Shown: positions 19,191 through 28,158 of the stretch, piece after piece
Position numbering within the stretch: position 1 is the stretch's first letter
How the letters are laid out: every line of letters starts with the position of its first letter
NCBI GenBank assembly: GCA_023391335.1
Contig: JAEWBG010000033.1
Span: forward strand, 18,269 to 82,268
Direction of reading: 5' to 3'
Source: Pseudomonadota bacterium
Lineage (GTDB): Bacteria > Pseudomonadota > Gammaproteobacteria > Steroidobacterales > Steroidobacteraceae
DNA length: 64,000 nucleotides
The notes under the pieces: model-generated
Told to the model about the DNA's origin: nothing
Database searches by the model: none
The model's input: only the letters and a program-made list of their open reading frames with translations
Translations under genes and position numbers: made by a program

Positions 19191-20141
19191 TCATCCCGGC
19201 TGTGCAGATCGTGCGCCGCGCTGGAGAGTTGGAATTGCGACCACCGCGATGAGCAACACTCCAACGAAGATCGACATCACGATGCCCGGCACGTTCATCA
19301 AGCCAAGACCGAAGTTGATCAGCCCTAGAATGACTGCCGCAAGTACGACGCCCAAGATCCGGCCTTTGCCGCCCCAGACCGAAATCCCACCGAGCACAAC
19401 CATACTGATGATCTCGAGCTCCCAACCTTGCGCAATCGAAGGCCGGGTCGATCCGAGCCGCGAAGTGAGCATCACCGCAGCAAGCCCGCACAACGTTCCG
19501 GTCGCGCAGAACAGCCAGGATTTATAGCGATCCACCGCGATACCCGAGTAGCGCGTAGCTGTCGCATTCGCACCGATTGCATAGATCGCACGCCCCCAGC
19601 GCGTGTAGTGCAGGAGCAGTGCTGCCGTAATGGCAATTGCGAGGAATACGATCAGCTCCCACGACATCGGCCCCACTGCATAGCCTTGTCCGAAATTCGC
19701 AAAGCTCTGCGGATAATCTTTGAGCACTCGATCGCCGAGAATGGCGTAAGCCGCGCCGCGAAAAAGGGTCATCGTGCCGATCGTGGTCACGATGGAAGGA
19801 ACCCGAGCGATTGTCACCAAGACACCGTTGACGGCACCGCACGCGAACCCGACGATGAGTCCAACGGCCAACAGAACGCCCGACCCATAGCCCTGGGCTG
19901 CCGCCGACCCCATCGCAACCGAAGCAAGCGCCATGATCGCCGCGACGGAGATGTCGATCTCACCGGCAATCACCAGCAGCGCGAGCGGCAAGGCAACGAT
20001 GCCCCGCTCGGTGAAATTGAAGCTCGCATCCGACAGCGTCCACACATCGAGGAAGTACGGCGAAAGGATTGCGAAGGCCGTGAACTCGATGATCAACACC
20101 AGCGCGAGTGTGGTCTCCCATTGTTTGAAGAGATGCTTCAT
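19191..20141 (-). CDS. rhaQ: sugar ABC transporter permease (RhaQ-like)
   Basis: This 316-residue inner-membrane subunit of the ribose/rhamnose ABC class has about eight to ten hydrophobic helices. It carries the family segments ALPLALLVIAGEIDISVAA and GVLVTIARVPSIVTTIGTMT, and the cytosolic loop ATRYSGIAVDRYK. It pairs with the second permease, with which it overlaps by 4 bases (ATGA at 20138-20141). It would carry L-rhamnose across the inner membrane together with the adjacent ATPase and binding lipoprotein. The substrate is inferred from the catabolic genes nearby. Confidence 0.88.
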   Translation of the reverse strand: MKHLFKQWETTLALVLIIEFTAFAILSPYFLDVWTLSDASFNFTERGIVALPLALLVIAGEIDISVAAIMALASVAMGSAAAQGYGSGVLLAVGLIVGFACGAVNGVLVTIARVPSIVTTIGTMTLFRGAAYAILGDRVLKDYPQSFANFGQGYAVGPMSWELIVFLAIAITAALLLHYTRWGRAIYAIGANATATRYSGIAVDRYKSWLFCATGTLCGLAAVMLTSRLGSTRPSIAQGWELEIISMVVLGGISVWGGKGRILGVVLAAVILGLINFGLGLMNVPGIVMSIFVGVLLIAVVAIPTLQRGARSAQPG

Positions 20142-21121
20142 GCCGCGTTCTCTAAGATGGTCCGCCGCTGCTCACGCGAGACACTCAATACCACCGCAAC
20201 CAAAATCACTACTCCATTGATGAACATTTGCCAGAACGCCGAAACGCCGACGAGCGGCAACGCGTTCTTGATCACCCCCAAAAACAAGCAGCCAAGCACG
20301 ACACCGACTACGGTTCCGGTGCCGCCTGCGATCGCGACACCTCCCACCAAGCACGCGGCGATCACCTGCAATTCGAAGCCAAGCGCCACATCGGTGTAAG
20401 CGACTGCGAACCGAGCCACCCACAAGTAACCGCACAGTCCTGCGATGGCACCACTGATCACGTAGCTCCAGAACTGCACTCTGCCCGGCTCAATTCCAGC
20501 AAACTGCGCTGCGTGCGGGTTGCCGCCGACCACATAGAAGTTGCGAGCGGCGCGCAAAGAGCGCAGCGAGACGAAGAAGACGACCGAAACCAGAATCGCC
20601 GACCACGCGAGTGTCGATAGGCCCAACCATTCTCGACGGACGAAATCGACGAACGCGGCTGTCATCTCGTTTTCATTGACCCAGGTTCCATGGGAGAGGA
20701 CGTAAATACAGCCGCGATAAATCGACATCGTGCCCAACGTGATGACGATGGGCGGTAGTCGCAATTTCCAGATGAGGATGCCGTTGACTGCACCCAAGCA
20801 CGCACCAAGTGCAGCAGAAAGGAGCAGTAGCACACCGATGCCGATGCCCGGCCACGCACTATTGACCAGCGCGGCCACCATGCCGGTGAACGCGAGATTC
20901 GCGGCAACGGATAGGTCGATACCGCGCGTCAGAATCACGAGCATCTGACCGAGCGCCAGCAGAATTAGAATTGCCGAGTCGTCGAGGAGCTGCGCCACAT
21001 TTGCGGGCGCCGCAAATGCAGGGAACCGAGCAGCTACCGCTCCAAAGAGCACCACGACCACTGCCGCGAGCACTGCGTCTCGACGTGAAGACTCGGACCA
21101 CCGCCGCATTGCGCGCCTCAC
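20138..21121 (-). CDS. rhaP: sugar ABC transporter permease (RhaP-like)
   Basis: This is the second permease of the rhamnose importer, 327 residues and multispanning. It has LALGQMLVILTRGIDLSVAAN, NGILIWKLRLPPIVITLGTM, and the loop NPHAAQFAGIEPGRVQ expected for an RbsC-type subunit. The start is GTG overlapping the ATPase stop (GTGA at 21118-21121). The N-terminal basic segment (MRRAMRRWSESSRRDA) fits a cytosolic start. Its order relative to RhaQ follows the rhizobial rha operon; the two could be swapped in name. Confidence 0.87.
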   Translation of the reverse strand: MRRAMRRWSESSRRDAVLAAVVVVLFGAVAARFPAFAAPANVAQLLDDSAILILLALGQMLVILTRGIDLSVAANLAFTGMVAALVNSAWPGIGIGVLLLLSAALGACLGAVNGILIWKLRLPPIVITLGTMSIYRGCIYVLSHGTWVNENEMTAAFVDFVRREWLGLSTLAWSAILVSVVFFVSLRSLRAARNFYVVGGNPHAAQFAGIEPGRVQFWSYVISGAIAGLCGYLWVARFAVAYTDVALGFELQVIAACLVGGVAIAGGTGTVVGVVLGCLFLGVIKNALPLVGVSAFWQMFINGVVILVAVVLSVSREQRRTILENAA

Positions 21122-22599
21122 GCGTCCGTCGCCGCGCGAAGAATATCTTCGCTATTTGCATCCGTGCGGTCGAAGATGCGGCGCACTCGACCTCGCCGCA
21201 TGACCACTATCCGGTCGGACATCGCCAACACTTCCGGCAAGTCCGACGAAATCAGAATCACCGTATTGCCTTGCTGCGCGAATTCGCTCGTGACGGCATG
21301 AACCGCAGCTTTGGCTCCCACATCGATGCCGCGGGTCGGCTCGTCCAAGATCAAGATTCGCGGCTTGCGTGCGAGCCATTTGGCTATCACGACCTTTTGC
21401 TGATTGCCGCCCGAGAGTTCCTGCAATTGTTGCGCCGGCGTCTGCGCCTTGATTGCCAAGCGCGCAATCCAGTCGGCAGCCAATTCATGCTCAAGTTGGA
21501 CGCGAAACCAGCCGCGCTTGCTTAGGGATCGCAAATTCGGCAACGCGACGTTCTGCGCAATCGAGAACGGCAGGATGGCGCCTTGATGCTGCCGATCTTC
21601 TGGGACATACGCGAAGCCCGCGCGCAGCGCATCCGCAGCGGAATTCATCGCGACCTGAACTCCATCGACGATCACCGCACCGCTGTCGAACGGAACCAAT
21701 CCGAACAATGCATGTGCCAATTCCGAACGGCCTGCACCCACCAAGCCATAGATGCCGAGAATCTCGCCGGCCTTCGCCTCGAATGACACCTCCGCAAATT
21801 CGCCGACGCGCGAAAGTTTTTCGACTCGGAGCCTTTCCTGCGCTGTGGGCGTGGAGGTTTTGGGAAAGAGTTGTGCGATCTCGCGCCCGACCATCATGCG
21901 GATCAGTTCATTGCGATCGATGTCGCGGAGATCTCCTTCGCCTACAGCGACTCCGTCTCTGAACACGCTGTAGCGATCGGCAAGACGGTAGATTTCTTCG
22001 AATTTGTGACTGATGAACAGCACCGCGCAACCCTTATCGCGCAAGTCGCGAGCGATGCGAAAGAGTTCTTCGGCTTCGGCATGCGACAAGGATGCTGTCG
22101 GCTCATCGAGAATGAGCACACGTGCATCTGCAGTCAGCGCTCTCGCGATTTGCACGATGTGTTTCTGCGCCGTACTCAACGTACCCACGCGAGCATCGGG
22201 ATCGAGCTCGCAGTGCATGGAATCCAAAACGGTGCGCGCACGAGCACGCATACCGCGCCAATCGATCCAGCGCGAGGCGGCATGCTTCGCACTCACGAAC
22301 AAGTTTTCCGCGACACTCAAGTTGTCGAAGACGACGCATTCCTGATGCACCACGGCGATGCCGAACTCTTCGGCTGCGCGAGGCGAATCGATACGCACGG
22401 GCTTGCCATCGAGCACGATCTCGCCCGCATCGGGAGCGTGATAGCCGGCCAGGATCTTCACCAACGTGGATTTGCCCGCGCCGTTTTCGCCGATCAGCGC
22501 CGTTACCCGCCCGCCAAATAAATCCAAGCTGGCCTCGGCGAGTGCGCGCGCACCACCGAACGACTTGGCAACGTGACGGAGCGAAAGCAGCGGCTGCAC
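21118..22599 (-). CDS. rhaT: sugar ABC transporter ATP-binding protein (RhaT-like, duplicated ATPase)
   Basis: This cytosolic ATPase of 493 residues has two nucleotide-binding halves. The first has Walker A GENGAGKST, signature LSTAQ and Walker B RVLILDEPTASL. The second has a degenerate P-loop (GLVGAGRSEL), signature LSGGNQQK and ILILDEPTRGID. This is the RbsA arrangement. The reading frame extends upstream into the binding-protein gene with unrelated Arg-rich sequence, so I place the start at GTG 22597-22599, 8 bases after the binding-protein stop, giving VQPLLSLRHVAKSFGG as the N-terminus. Confidence 0.88.
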   Translation of the reverse strand: MQPLLSLRHVAKSFGGARALAEASLDLFGGRVTALIGENGAGKSTLVKILAGYHAPDAGEIVLDGKPVRIDSPRAAEEFGIAVVHQECVVFDNLSVAENLFVSAKHAASRWIDWRGMRARARTVLDSMHCELDPDARVGTLSTAQKHIVQIARALTADARVLILDEPTASLSHAEAEELFRIARDLRDKGCAVLFISHKFEEIYRLADRYSVFRDGVAVGEGDLRDIDRNELIRMMVGREIAQLFPKTSTPTAQERLRVEKLSRVGEFAEVSFEAKAGEILGIYGLVGAGRSELAHALFGLVPFDSGAVIVDGVQVAMNSAADALRAGFAYVPEDRQHQGAILPFSIAQNVALPNLRSLSKRGWFRVQLEHELAADWIARLAIKAQTPAQQLQELSGGNQQKVVIAKWLARKPRILILDEPTRGIDVGAKAAVHAVTSEFAQQGNTVILISSDLPEVLAMSDRIVVMRRGRVRRIFDRTDANSEDILRAATDA

Positions 22600-22607
22600 G
22601 AAATGCG

Positions 22608-23612
22608 TCAGAAAATCTTGGCAAACTGCGCGATGTTGCTCGCGTCGTAGATGAATGGCTTGGCCATCGCACCCACACCGTCGGTGCCGAATGCGACGCT
22701 GCCGAGTCGCCCTGTCGAGATAGGTTGCGCGACGCTGTCGCCGCGAGCTAGGTGAACGGCAACTTGAGTGGCCGCATATCCCAAATCGATCGGATTCCAA
22801 ATCGCGAACTTGGGCACGACTGCCTTTTCGACGTAGCCCGCAAGTTCAGACGGCAAACCCAAGCCCGTCACTCGAACCTTTCCCGTGAGCCCCTGATCCT
22901 CGACGGCACGCGCGGCTGCGACGATGCCGATGGAACTCAAGGAAACCACGACGGCAAGATCCGGGCGCTGTTTGAGCAACGCGACGGTTTCTCGATACGA
23001 CTTGTCGGACACATCGTCGCCATACACGACCGCAACCAGCTCGAGCCCAGGATACTCAGGCAAGGCCTTTTTCATTTGCTCGAGCCACGCGTTTTGATTC
23101 GTGGACGTTGGCGTCGCAGAGACAACTGCGATCTTGCCCTTACCTTCGGACGCAAGCTCCGCGGATAGCTGAGCCACCGTTTGCCCAATGAGCACATCCG
23201 ACGACGGGGCCAGATGCACCAAGCGACCTTCCTTCGCCACTGCGGAGTCATACGACATGACTTTGATGCCACGCTGCATCGCACGTTTGAGCGTCGGCAC
23301 CAGCGCATCGGGATCGTTTGCAGAAATCGCAATCGCATCCACGTGTTGCGCGACGAGTGCATTCACGACTTCGATTTGCCCTTCCGCAGTCGGCGTCGTG
23401 GGGCCGGTGAAGATCACTTGCGCACCAAGTTCGGCAGCAGCTTCATCTGCGCCTTTATGGACCGCGTCGAAGAAGCCGTTGCCCAGCGACTTCGCGACCA
23501 CGCCCACGCGGATCGGCGTTTTCGCTTGCGGCTGCGGCGACTTCGAGCAACCGGCCGCAAGAGCGGCAACCAATGTCACCACGCACGCGAACAACTTTCG
23601 TTTGCTCTGCAT
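22608..23612 (-). CDS. rhaS: sugar ABC transporter substrate-binding lipoprotein (RhaS-like)
   Basis: This periplasmic binding protein of 334 residues has a leader ending in the lipobox LAAGC, so it is membrane-anchored. The type I PBP pattern is clear: IRVGVVAKSLGNGFFDAVHKGA, the hinge region AIAISANDPDALVPTLKRA, then MSYDSAVAKEGR. It is expected to bind L-rhamnose and deliver it to the RhaPQT complex. The start ATG has a strong GGGGG upstream. It is the first structural gene after the regulator on the same strand. Confidence 0.88.
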   Translation of the reverse strand: MQSKRKLFACVVTLVAALAAGCSKSPQPQAKTPIRVGVVAKSLGNGFFDAVHKGADEAAAELGAQVIFTGPTTPTAEGQIEVVNALVAQHVDAIAISANDPDALVPTLKRAMQRGIKVMSYDSAVAKEGRLVHLAPSSDVLIGQTVAQLSAELASEGKGKIAVVSATPTSTNQNAWLEQMKKALPEYPGLELVAVVYGDDVSDKSYRETVALLKQRPDLAVVVSLSSIGIVAAARAVEDQGLTGKVRVTGLGLPSELAGYVEKAVVPKFAIWNPIDLGYAATQVAVHLARGDSVAQPISTGRLGSVAFGTDGVGAMAKPFIYDASNIAQFAKIF

Positions 23613-23645
23613 GCATCCCCCTTTTTAGTTTCGTTTTGCGCTTAC

Positions 23646-24449
23646 TTATGCCGGCTGCCGCAAGGCGTCTTCTTCGCTGACCGTTGCGATGATGACGTTG
23701 ATGCCCGCGGCTCTGAATGGATCCAGCTCTTCGCGAGTCGCACTGTCATCTGTGATCAAGGTCGAGATGCGATCGATCCCCGCCACGATCATCGATGACT
23801 TGCGGCGCAACTTGGAGCTGTCGGCCATCACCACCACGTGCTCCGTGCGTTTCAACAGCTTGGTATGCGCTTGGACGATCAACGGATCGGCTTCCATGAT
23901 TCCGAAGTGATTCAATCCGTAGCATCCAGTGAACAGCTTGTGACCCCAAAAACTTTCGGTGGTGTCGTTTTCGAAGGGACTGAGCACGATGTTCTGCTCG
24001 CGGAAAATCGTGCCGCCGGGCAGCGAAATGCGATTGCGGCTGGTCGCGAGCAATTTCGCGGCGATGGGAAACGAGTTCGTGAGAATGTCGAGATCGGCAT
24101 TGGCCAAGAACTCGACCAACGCGAAGGTCGTGGTCCCGCCGTTGATGATGATGCTCTCACCGGGTTGGATCAGTTCGGCGGCGGCGCGGGCAATCGCGCG
24201 CTTTTGCGGCACATTGATGTCTTGGCTCAGCGCGAAGGGCATGCCGACCAGATGCGCCTGATTGCGCGGTCGCACTGCTTCGGCCCCGCCGCGAATCCGC
24301 TTCACCTCACCGCGTTCGGCGAGCGTATTGATGTCGCGCCGAATCGTCGCTTCTGAGGCGCCGAGGAGCTCCAGCAAATCGGTGACGCTCACGATCGAGC
24401 GTTCCTCGACCAGCTTGAGAATTAGGTTGTGCCGCTCGCGCTCTAACAC
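23646..24449 (-). CDS. rhaR: DeoR-family transcriptional regulator of the rhamnose cluster
   Basis: This 267-residue regulator has an N-terminal winged helix (VLERERHNLILKLVEERSIV, then GASEATIRRDINTLAERGEV) and a C-terminal sugar-phosphate-sensing domain (INGGTTTFALVEFL, DILTNSFPIA, GLNHFGIMEADP). The start is the GTG at 24447-24449, placed 9 bases after AGGAGG; the extra residues upstream do not fit the family. It is divergent from the aldolase/dehydrogenase gene, with the control region between them. By family it is expected to repress both arms until a rhamnose intermediate is present. The symbol follows the rhizobial DeoR-type RhaR, not E. coli AraC-type RhaR. Confidence 0.85.
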   Translation of the reverse strand: MLERERHNLILKLVEERSIVSVTDLLELLGASEATIRRDINTLAERGEVKRIRGGAEAVRPRNQAHLVGMPFALSQDINVPQKRAIARAAAELIQPGESIIINGGTTTFALVEFLANADLDILTNSFPIAAKLLATSRNRISLPGGTIFREQNIVLSPFENDTTESFWGHKLFTGCYGLNHFGIMEADPLIVQAHTKLLKRTEHVVVMADSSKLRRKSSMIVAGIDRISTLITDDSATREELDPFRAAGINVIIATVSEEDALRQPA

Positions 24450-24497
24450 CGTTCTTCCCCTCCTCTCATATATATCCCGTGTGCCGCGCCGCACGTC

Positions 24498-24590
24498 GTG
24501 ATCGATTATGCGCGTGATTGATTGTATATGATCAGTTCGTATGGTACACAGCGAATCTTTATTGCGTCAGCCGATTAATAGCAGAGGAAG
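24498..24590 (+). promoter_or_regulatory. rhamnose cluster control region
   Basis: Between the divergent regulator and aldolase genes, the direct repeat GTGAT(C/T)GATT occurs at 24498-24507 and 24514-24523, 16 bases apart. This is a plausible DeoR-type operator. A weak promoter for the rightward genes could be TTGATT (24518-24523) and TATGGT (24540-24545), spacing 16. The ribosome-binding site AGAGGAAG is at 24583-24590. All are pattern calls. Confidence 0.4.
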
Positions 24591-24593
24591 TGA

Positions 24594-26705
24594 ATGAGCG
24601 TGGTCCAGCCGATGCAAACGGCGAACGTTATCGAAAGTCGCTGGGATGATGCCTTCGCGTCGACCCTCTCACCCGCTCAATTGCTGCTGTACCGATCGAA
24701 TCTTCTCGGATCTGACAAGCGGATCACGAACTACGGCGGAGGCAACACCTCAGCCAAGCTCATCGAAAAGGACCCGTTGAGCGGACAAGACGTGGAAGTA
24801 CTCTGGGTCAAAGGCTCGGGCGGCGATCTGGGCACGATGCGTCTAGACGGTTTCTCCACCTTATACATGGAGAAGTTTCTTTCGCTGGAGCGGTTCTACA
24901 CGGGCGCCAATAGCGACAGCGTCTTGGTGCCGCTGTATGCCCATTGCACATTCAACTTAAATCCCCGCGCCGCCAGCATCGATACGCCCCTACACGGCCT
25001 GGTCGAGCGAGCGCACATCGATCACATGCATCCGGATGCTGTGATCGCCATCGCCGCCTCTGCGGACAGCAAAACGCTCACCGAGCAAATTTTCGGCGGC
25101 GAGATCGGCTGGCTGCCTTGGATGCGCCCCGGCTACGAACTCGGACTTCGGCTGCGAGAGCTGGTGCGAGCCAACCCGAAGTTGCGTGGCGTGATCCTCG
25201 AAGCGCATGGACTCTTCACGTGGGGAGATACATCGAAGGCGTGCTACGAGAACACGCTCGACATCATCAATCGCGCAACGAACGGGTTGGCAGAGCGATC
25301 GCGCGGCAAACACCCTTTCGGCGCTCACAAGATTGGGCCGCTGCCCGCCGATCGCCGCAAAGAGCTCGCCGCAGCGATCATGCCGACGATTCGCGGTTTG
25401 ATTTCCACGCAATTCCACAAAGTCGGGCACTTCGACGATAGCGATGCGGTGCTCGAATTCGTCGGCGGCGAAAAGCTGCAGGAACTCGCGGCGCTCGGCA
25501 CTTCGTGCCCTGATCATTTCTTGCGTACGAAGATCTGGCCGTTGGTGTTGCCGCTCGATGCAACCGCAGACACACCAGAGCAACTCGCTGAGCGCGTGCA
25601 AGCGGAAGTGGAGCGTTATCGCGAGCGCTACACAGGCTATTACGAACGCTGCAAACGCACGGGATCGCCGCAGATGCGCGACCCGAATCCTGTCGTCTAT
25701 CTCGTGCCAGGCGTCGGCATGATCACATTCGCTGCGGACAAAGCGACGGCTCGCATCGCGGGCGAGTTCTACATCAATGCCATCAACGTGATGCGTGGCG
25801 CAGCGAGTGTCTCGACGTATCGCGGATTGCCGGAGCAGGAAGCATTCGACATCGAGTATTGGGATTTGGAAGAAGCGAAATTGCAGCGCATGCCGAAACC
25901 GAAGCCACTGGCAGGCCGCATTGCCTTGATTACGGGCGGTGCGGGTGGGATCGGCCTCGCCTCGGCGCGACGTTTGATGGACGAAGGCGCATGCGTGTTG
26001 TTGTGCGATATCGATCGCGATGCACTGCGTGCGGCGGAGGCCGAACTGAAGAAGCAATACAGTGCCGATGTCGTTGCCAGCTGCTGGCTCGACGTGACTA
26101 GCGAAGACGCCGTTCGCACCGGCTTCGCCGAAAGCGCCTGGAAGTTCGGCGGTCTGGATATTTGTATCTCGAATGCCGGCATCGCTTCCGCATCGCCGAT
26201 CGAAGCAACATCGATGCAAACCTGGCAAAAGAACATGGACATACTCGCGACCGGGTACTTCCTGATCGCACGACAAGCATTTCAATTGCTCAAGGCTCAA
26301 GGTATCGGCGGCTCTATCGTGTTCATCGGTTCGAAGAATGCCCTCGCTGCTTCCCCCGGGGCATCGGCGTACTGCACGGCTAAAGCCGCCGAGTTACATC
26401 TGGCGCGATGCTTGGCACTCGAAGGTGCGCCCGCAGGCATTCGCGTCAACGTAGTCAATCCCGATGCCGTGCTGCGCGGCTCGCGGATTTGGCAAGGCGA
26501 ATGGGCGCAGCAACGCGCGGCTCAGTACAACACCAGCGTGGATGAATTGGAGACGATTTACCGCGAGCGCAGCTTGTTGAAACGCAGCGTCTATCCCGAA
26601 GATGTCGCCGAAGCGGTCGTATTCTTGGCCTCGGATCGTTCTGCAAAATCGACGGGCAATATCGTCAACGTCGATGCCGGTAACGCTACTGCATTCACTC
26701 GATAA
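24594..26705 (+). CDS. rhaD: bifunctional rhamnulose-1-phosphate aldolase/alcohol dehydrogenase
   Basis: This cytosolic fusion of 703 residues splits L-rhamnulose-1-phosphate to DHAP and L-lactaldehyde and then oxidises or reduces the aldehyde. Residues about 1-420 are a class II aldolase (NYGGGNTSAKL, VKGSGGDL, HGLVERAHIDHMHPDA, LEAHGLFTWGD, with the metal-binding histidines visible). Residues about 430-703 are a short-chain dehydrogenase (ITGGAGGIGLASA, ISNAGIA, YCTAK catalytic Tyr-Lys). This is the RhaD type known from rhizobia and other proteobacteria. The start ATG follows AGAGGAAG. The isomerase gene begins 2 bases after its stop. Confidence 0.95.
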   Translation: MSVVQPMQTANVIESRWDDAFASTLSPAQLLLYRSNLLGSDKRITNYGGGNTSAKLIEKDPLSGQDVEVLWVKGSGGDLGTMRLDGFSTLYMEKFLSLERFYTGANSDSVLVPLYAHCTFNLNPRAASIDTPLHGLVERAHIDHMHPDAVIAIAASADSKTLTEQIFGGEIGWLPWMRPGYELGLRLRELVRANPKLRGVILEAHGLFTWGDTSKACYENTLDIINRATNGLAERSRGKHPFGAHKIGPLPADRRKELAAAIMPTIRGLISTQFHKVGHFDDSDAVLEFVGGEKLQELAALGTSCPDHFLRTKIWPLVLPLDATADTPEQLAERVQAEVERYRERYTGYYERCKRTGSPQMRDPNPVVYLVPGVGMITFAADKATARIAGEFYINAINVMRGAASVSTYRGLPEQEAFDIEYWDLEEAKLQRMPKPKPLAGRIALITGGAGGIGLASARRLMDEGACVLLCDIDRDALRAAEAELKKQYSADVVASCWLDVTSEDAVRTGFAESAWKFGGLDICISNAGIASASPIEATSMQTWQKNMDILATGYFLIARQAFQLLKAQGIGGSIVFIGSKNALAASPGASAYCTAKAAELHLARCLALEGAPAGIRVNVVNPDAVLRGSRIWQGEWAQQRAAQYNTSVDELETIYRERSLLKRSVYPEDVAEAVVFLASDRSAKSTGNIVNVDAGNATAFTR

Positions 26706-26707
26706 TC

Positions 26708-28009
26708 ATGACCGCCTACAGCGATCCGCGCAGCCACGAGTTCATCGCGGCTGCCAATGAAGCAAGCACCGCCTCTCTTGCCCGCGACTACGCAGTGCTC
26801 GGCGAGGCTCTACAGCGCCGCGGCGTCAGCATCGATTCGATCACAGAGGCGGTGAGTCAGTTTGCCGTTGCGATTCCCTCTTGGGGCGTTGGCACAGGCG
26901 GAACTCGTTTCGCGCGCTTCCCCGGCCCCGGAGAACCGCGAAACATTTTCGAGAAGCTCGAAGATTGCGCTGTGATTCACGCACTCACACGCGCAACGCC
27001 GACGGTTTCTCTGCACCTCCCTTGGGACTACACCGATGATTTGCAGGGATTGCGTGAGCGCGGCGCTCAGCTCGGGCTCGGCTTCGATGCAGTCAACTCG
27101 AATACCTTCCAAGATCGAGTTCAGCAAACGCACTCGTACAAGTTCGGCAGCCTCACTCACACCGACTCGGCGGTGCGCGCCCAAGCGGTCGCTCATAACA
27201 TCGAGTGCATTCGCATCGGGAAGATCCTCGGCTCGAAGGCACTCACGCTTTGGATTGGCGATGGCGCGAACTTCGCAGGCCAGCAACACACCGCTCGTGC
27301 CTTCGAGCGTTACTTGGAATCGGCAGCGGCCATCTACGCCGAGTTACCAGCCGAGTGGCGTTTGCTCATCGAACACAAAATGTACGAGCCGGCGTTCTAC
27401 GCGACGGTCATCCAGGATTGGGGCAGCTCACTTCTGGCCGCGCAGACGCTCGGCCCGAAAGCCTTTTGTCTCGTCGATTTGGGACACCACGCGCCGAACG
27501 TGAACATCGAGATGATCGTCGCGCGGCTCATTCACGCTCAGCGCTTGGGCGGATTTCATTTCAACGATTCGAAATACGGCGATGACGATCTGGACGCAGG
27601 TTCGATCGATCCGTTCCGTTTGTTCTTGATCTTCAATGAACTCGTCGACGCCGAACTGCGTAACGTGGCGAACTTCCACCCGGCACACATGCTGGATCAG
27701 TCGCACAACGTGACCGATCCAATCGAAAGCTTGATGACAAGCGCCATCGAACTGCAACGCGCCTTGGCGCAGGCATCGCTAGTCGATCGCACAGCGCTGC
27801 ACGAATTCCAGGAACAGAACGACGCGCTCATGGCTAACCAAACCCTCAAGCGCGCGTTCACGATCGATGTGAGTCCCATCTTGGCGCAGGCACGCTTGCG
27901 CAAAGGCGCCGCCATTGATCCGGTCGCCGCTTATCGCAAAAGCGGATATCGATTGCAGTGCGCGCAGCGCAGACCGGCGCAAAAACACTTTGGCGGCGGG
28001 ATCGTTTAG
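26708..28009 (+). CDS. rhaI: L-rhamnose isomerase (RhaI type)
   Basis: This enzyme converts L-rhamnose to L-rhamnulose in the cytosol. The 433-residue protein matches the Pseudomonas/rhizobial isomerase type rather than E. coli RhaA. It carries metal-site segments LLIEHKMYEPAFY, CLVDLGHHAPNVN and GGFHFNDSKYGDDDLDAGSI. It lies directly after the aldolase/dehydrogenase, so the two form the catabolic arm rhaDI. A period-7 GGCTGGN tract and a terminator-like hairpin follow its stop. Confidence 0.94.
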   Translation: MTAYSDPRSHEFIAAANEASTASLARDYAVLGEALQRRGVSIDSITEAVSQFAVAIPSWGVGTGGTRFARFPGPGEPRNIFEKLEDCAVIHALTRATPTVSLHLPWDYTDDLQGLRERGAQLGLGFDAVNSNTFQDRVQQTHSYKFGSLTHTDSAVRAQAVAHNIECIRIGKILGSKALTLWIGDGANFAGQQHTARAFERYLESAAAIYAELPAEWRLLIEHKMYEPAFYATVIQDWGSSLLAAQTLGPKAFCLVDLGHHAPNVNIEMIVARLIHAQRLGGFHFNDSKYGDDDLDAGSIDPFRLFLIFNELVDAELRNVANFHPAHMLDQSHNVTDPIESLMTSAIELQRALAQASLVDRTALHEFQEQNDALMANQTLKRAFTIDVSPILAQARLRKGAAIDPVAAYRKSGYRLQCAQRRPAQKHFGGGIV

Positions 28010-28020
28010 GCGCTTCGTGA

Positions 28021-28081
28021 GGCTGTAGGCTGGAGTAGGAACCCAGGGCTGGAGGCTGGTGGCTGGGGGCTCGGGGCTGGA
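28021..28081 (+). repeat. period-7 tract, unit GGCTGGN
   Basis: Two units at 28021-28034 (GGCTGTA, GGCTGGA) and five contiguous units at 28047-28081 (GGCTGGA, GGCTGGT, GGCTGGG, GGCTCGG, GGCTGGA) start 12 bases after the rhaI stop. The last two bases of the unit vary while the period is strict. Unlike the GTGA tracts, this one contains no stop codons on either strand. Confidence 0.85.
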
Positions 28082-28089
28082 GGAAAGAA

Positions 28090-28118
28090 CGAGCACGGGG
28101 TCTGCTCGCACAGTTTTT
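28090..28118 (+). terminator. possible intrinsic terminator after rhaDI
   Basis: CGAGCA (28090-28095) and TGCTCG (28103-28108) form a 6-bp stem with a 7-base loop, followed after 5 bases by TTTTT (28114-28118). The gap before the T-run makes it a weak example. Confidence 0.4.
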
Positions 28119-28158
28119 ACTGGCGCTGTCTCACTCGCCTGGCAATTTGGAGTCGTCG

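Noticed and set aside
22600..22800. N-terminal extension of the RhaT-like ATPase
   Set aside because: It lies inside the substrate-binding protein gene in another frame and reads as Arg/Cys-rich noise.
24990..26300. 436-residue open frame antisense to the aldolase/dehydrogenase gene
   Set aside because: The sense gene is a clear family member; the antisense peptide is Arg/His-rich and resembles nothing. It is a by-product of G+C-rich codon use. The same holds for long antisense frames at 40722-41657 and 19428-20399.
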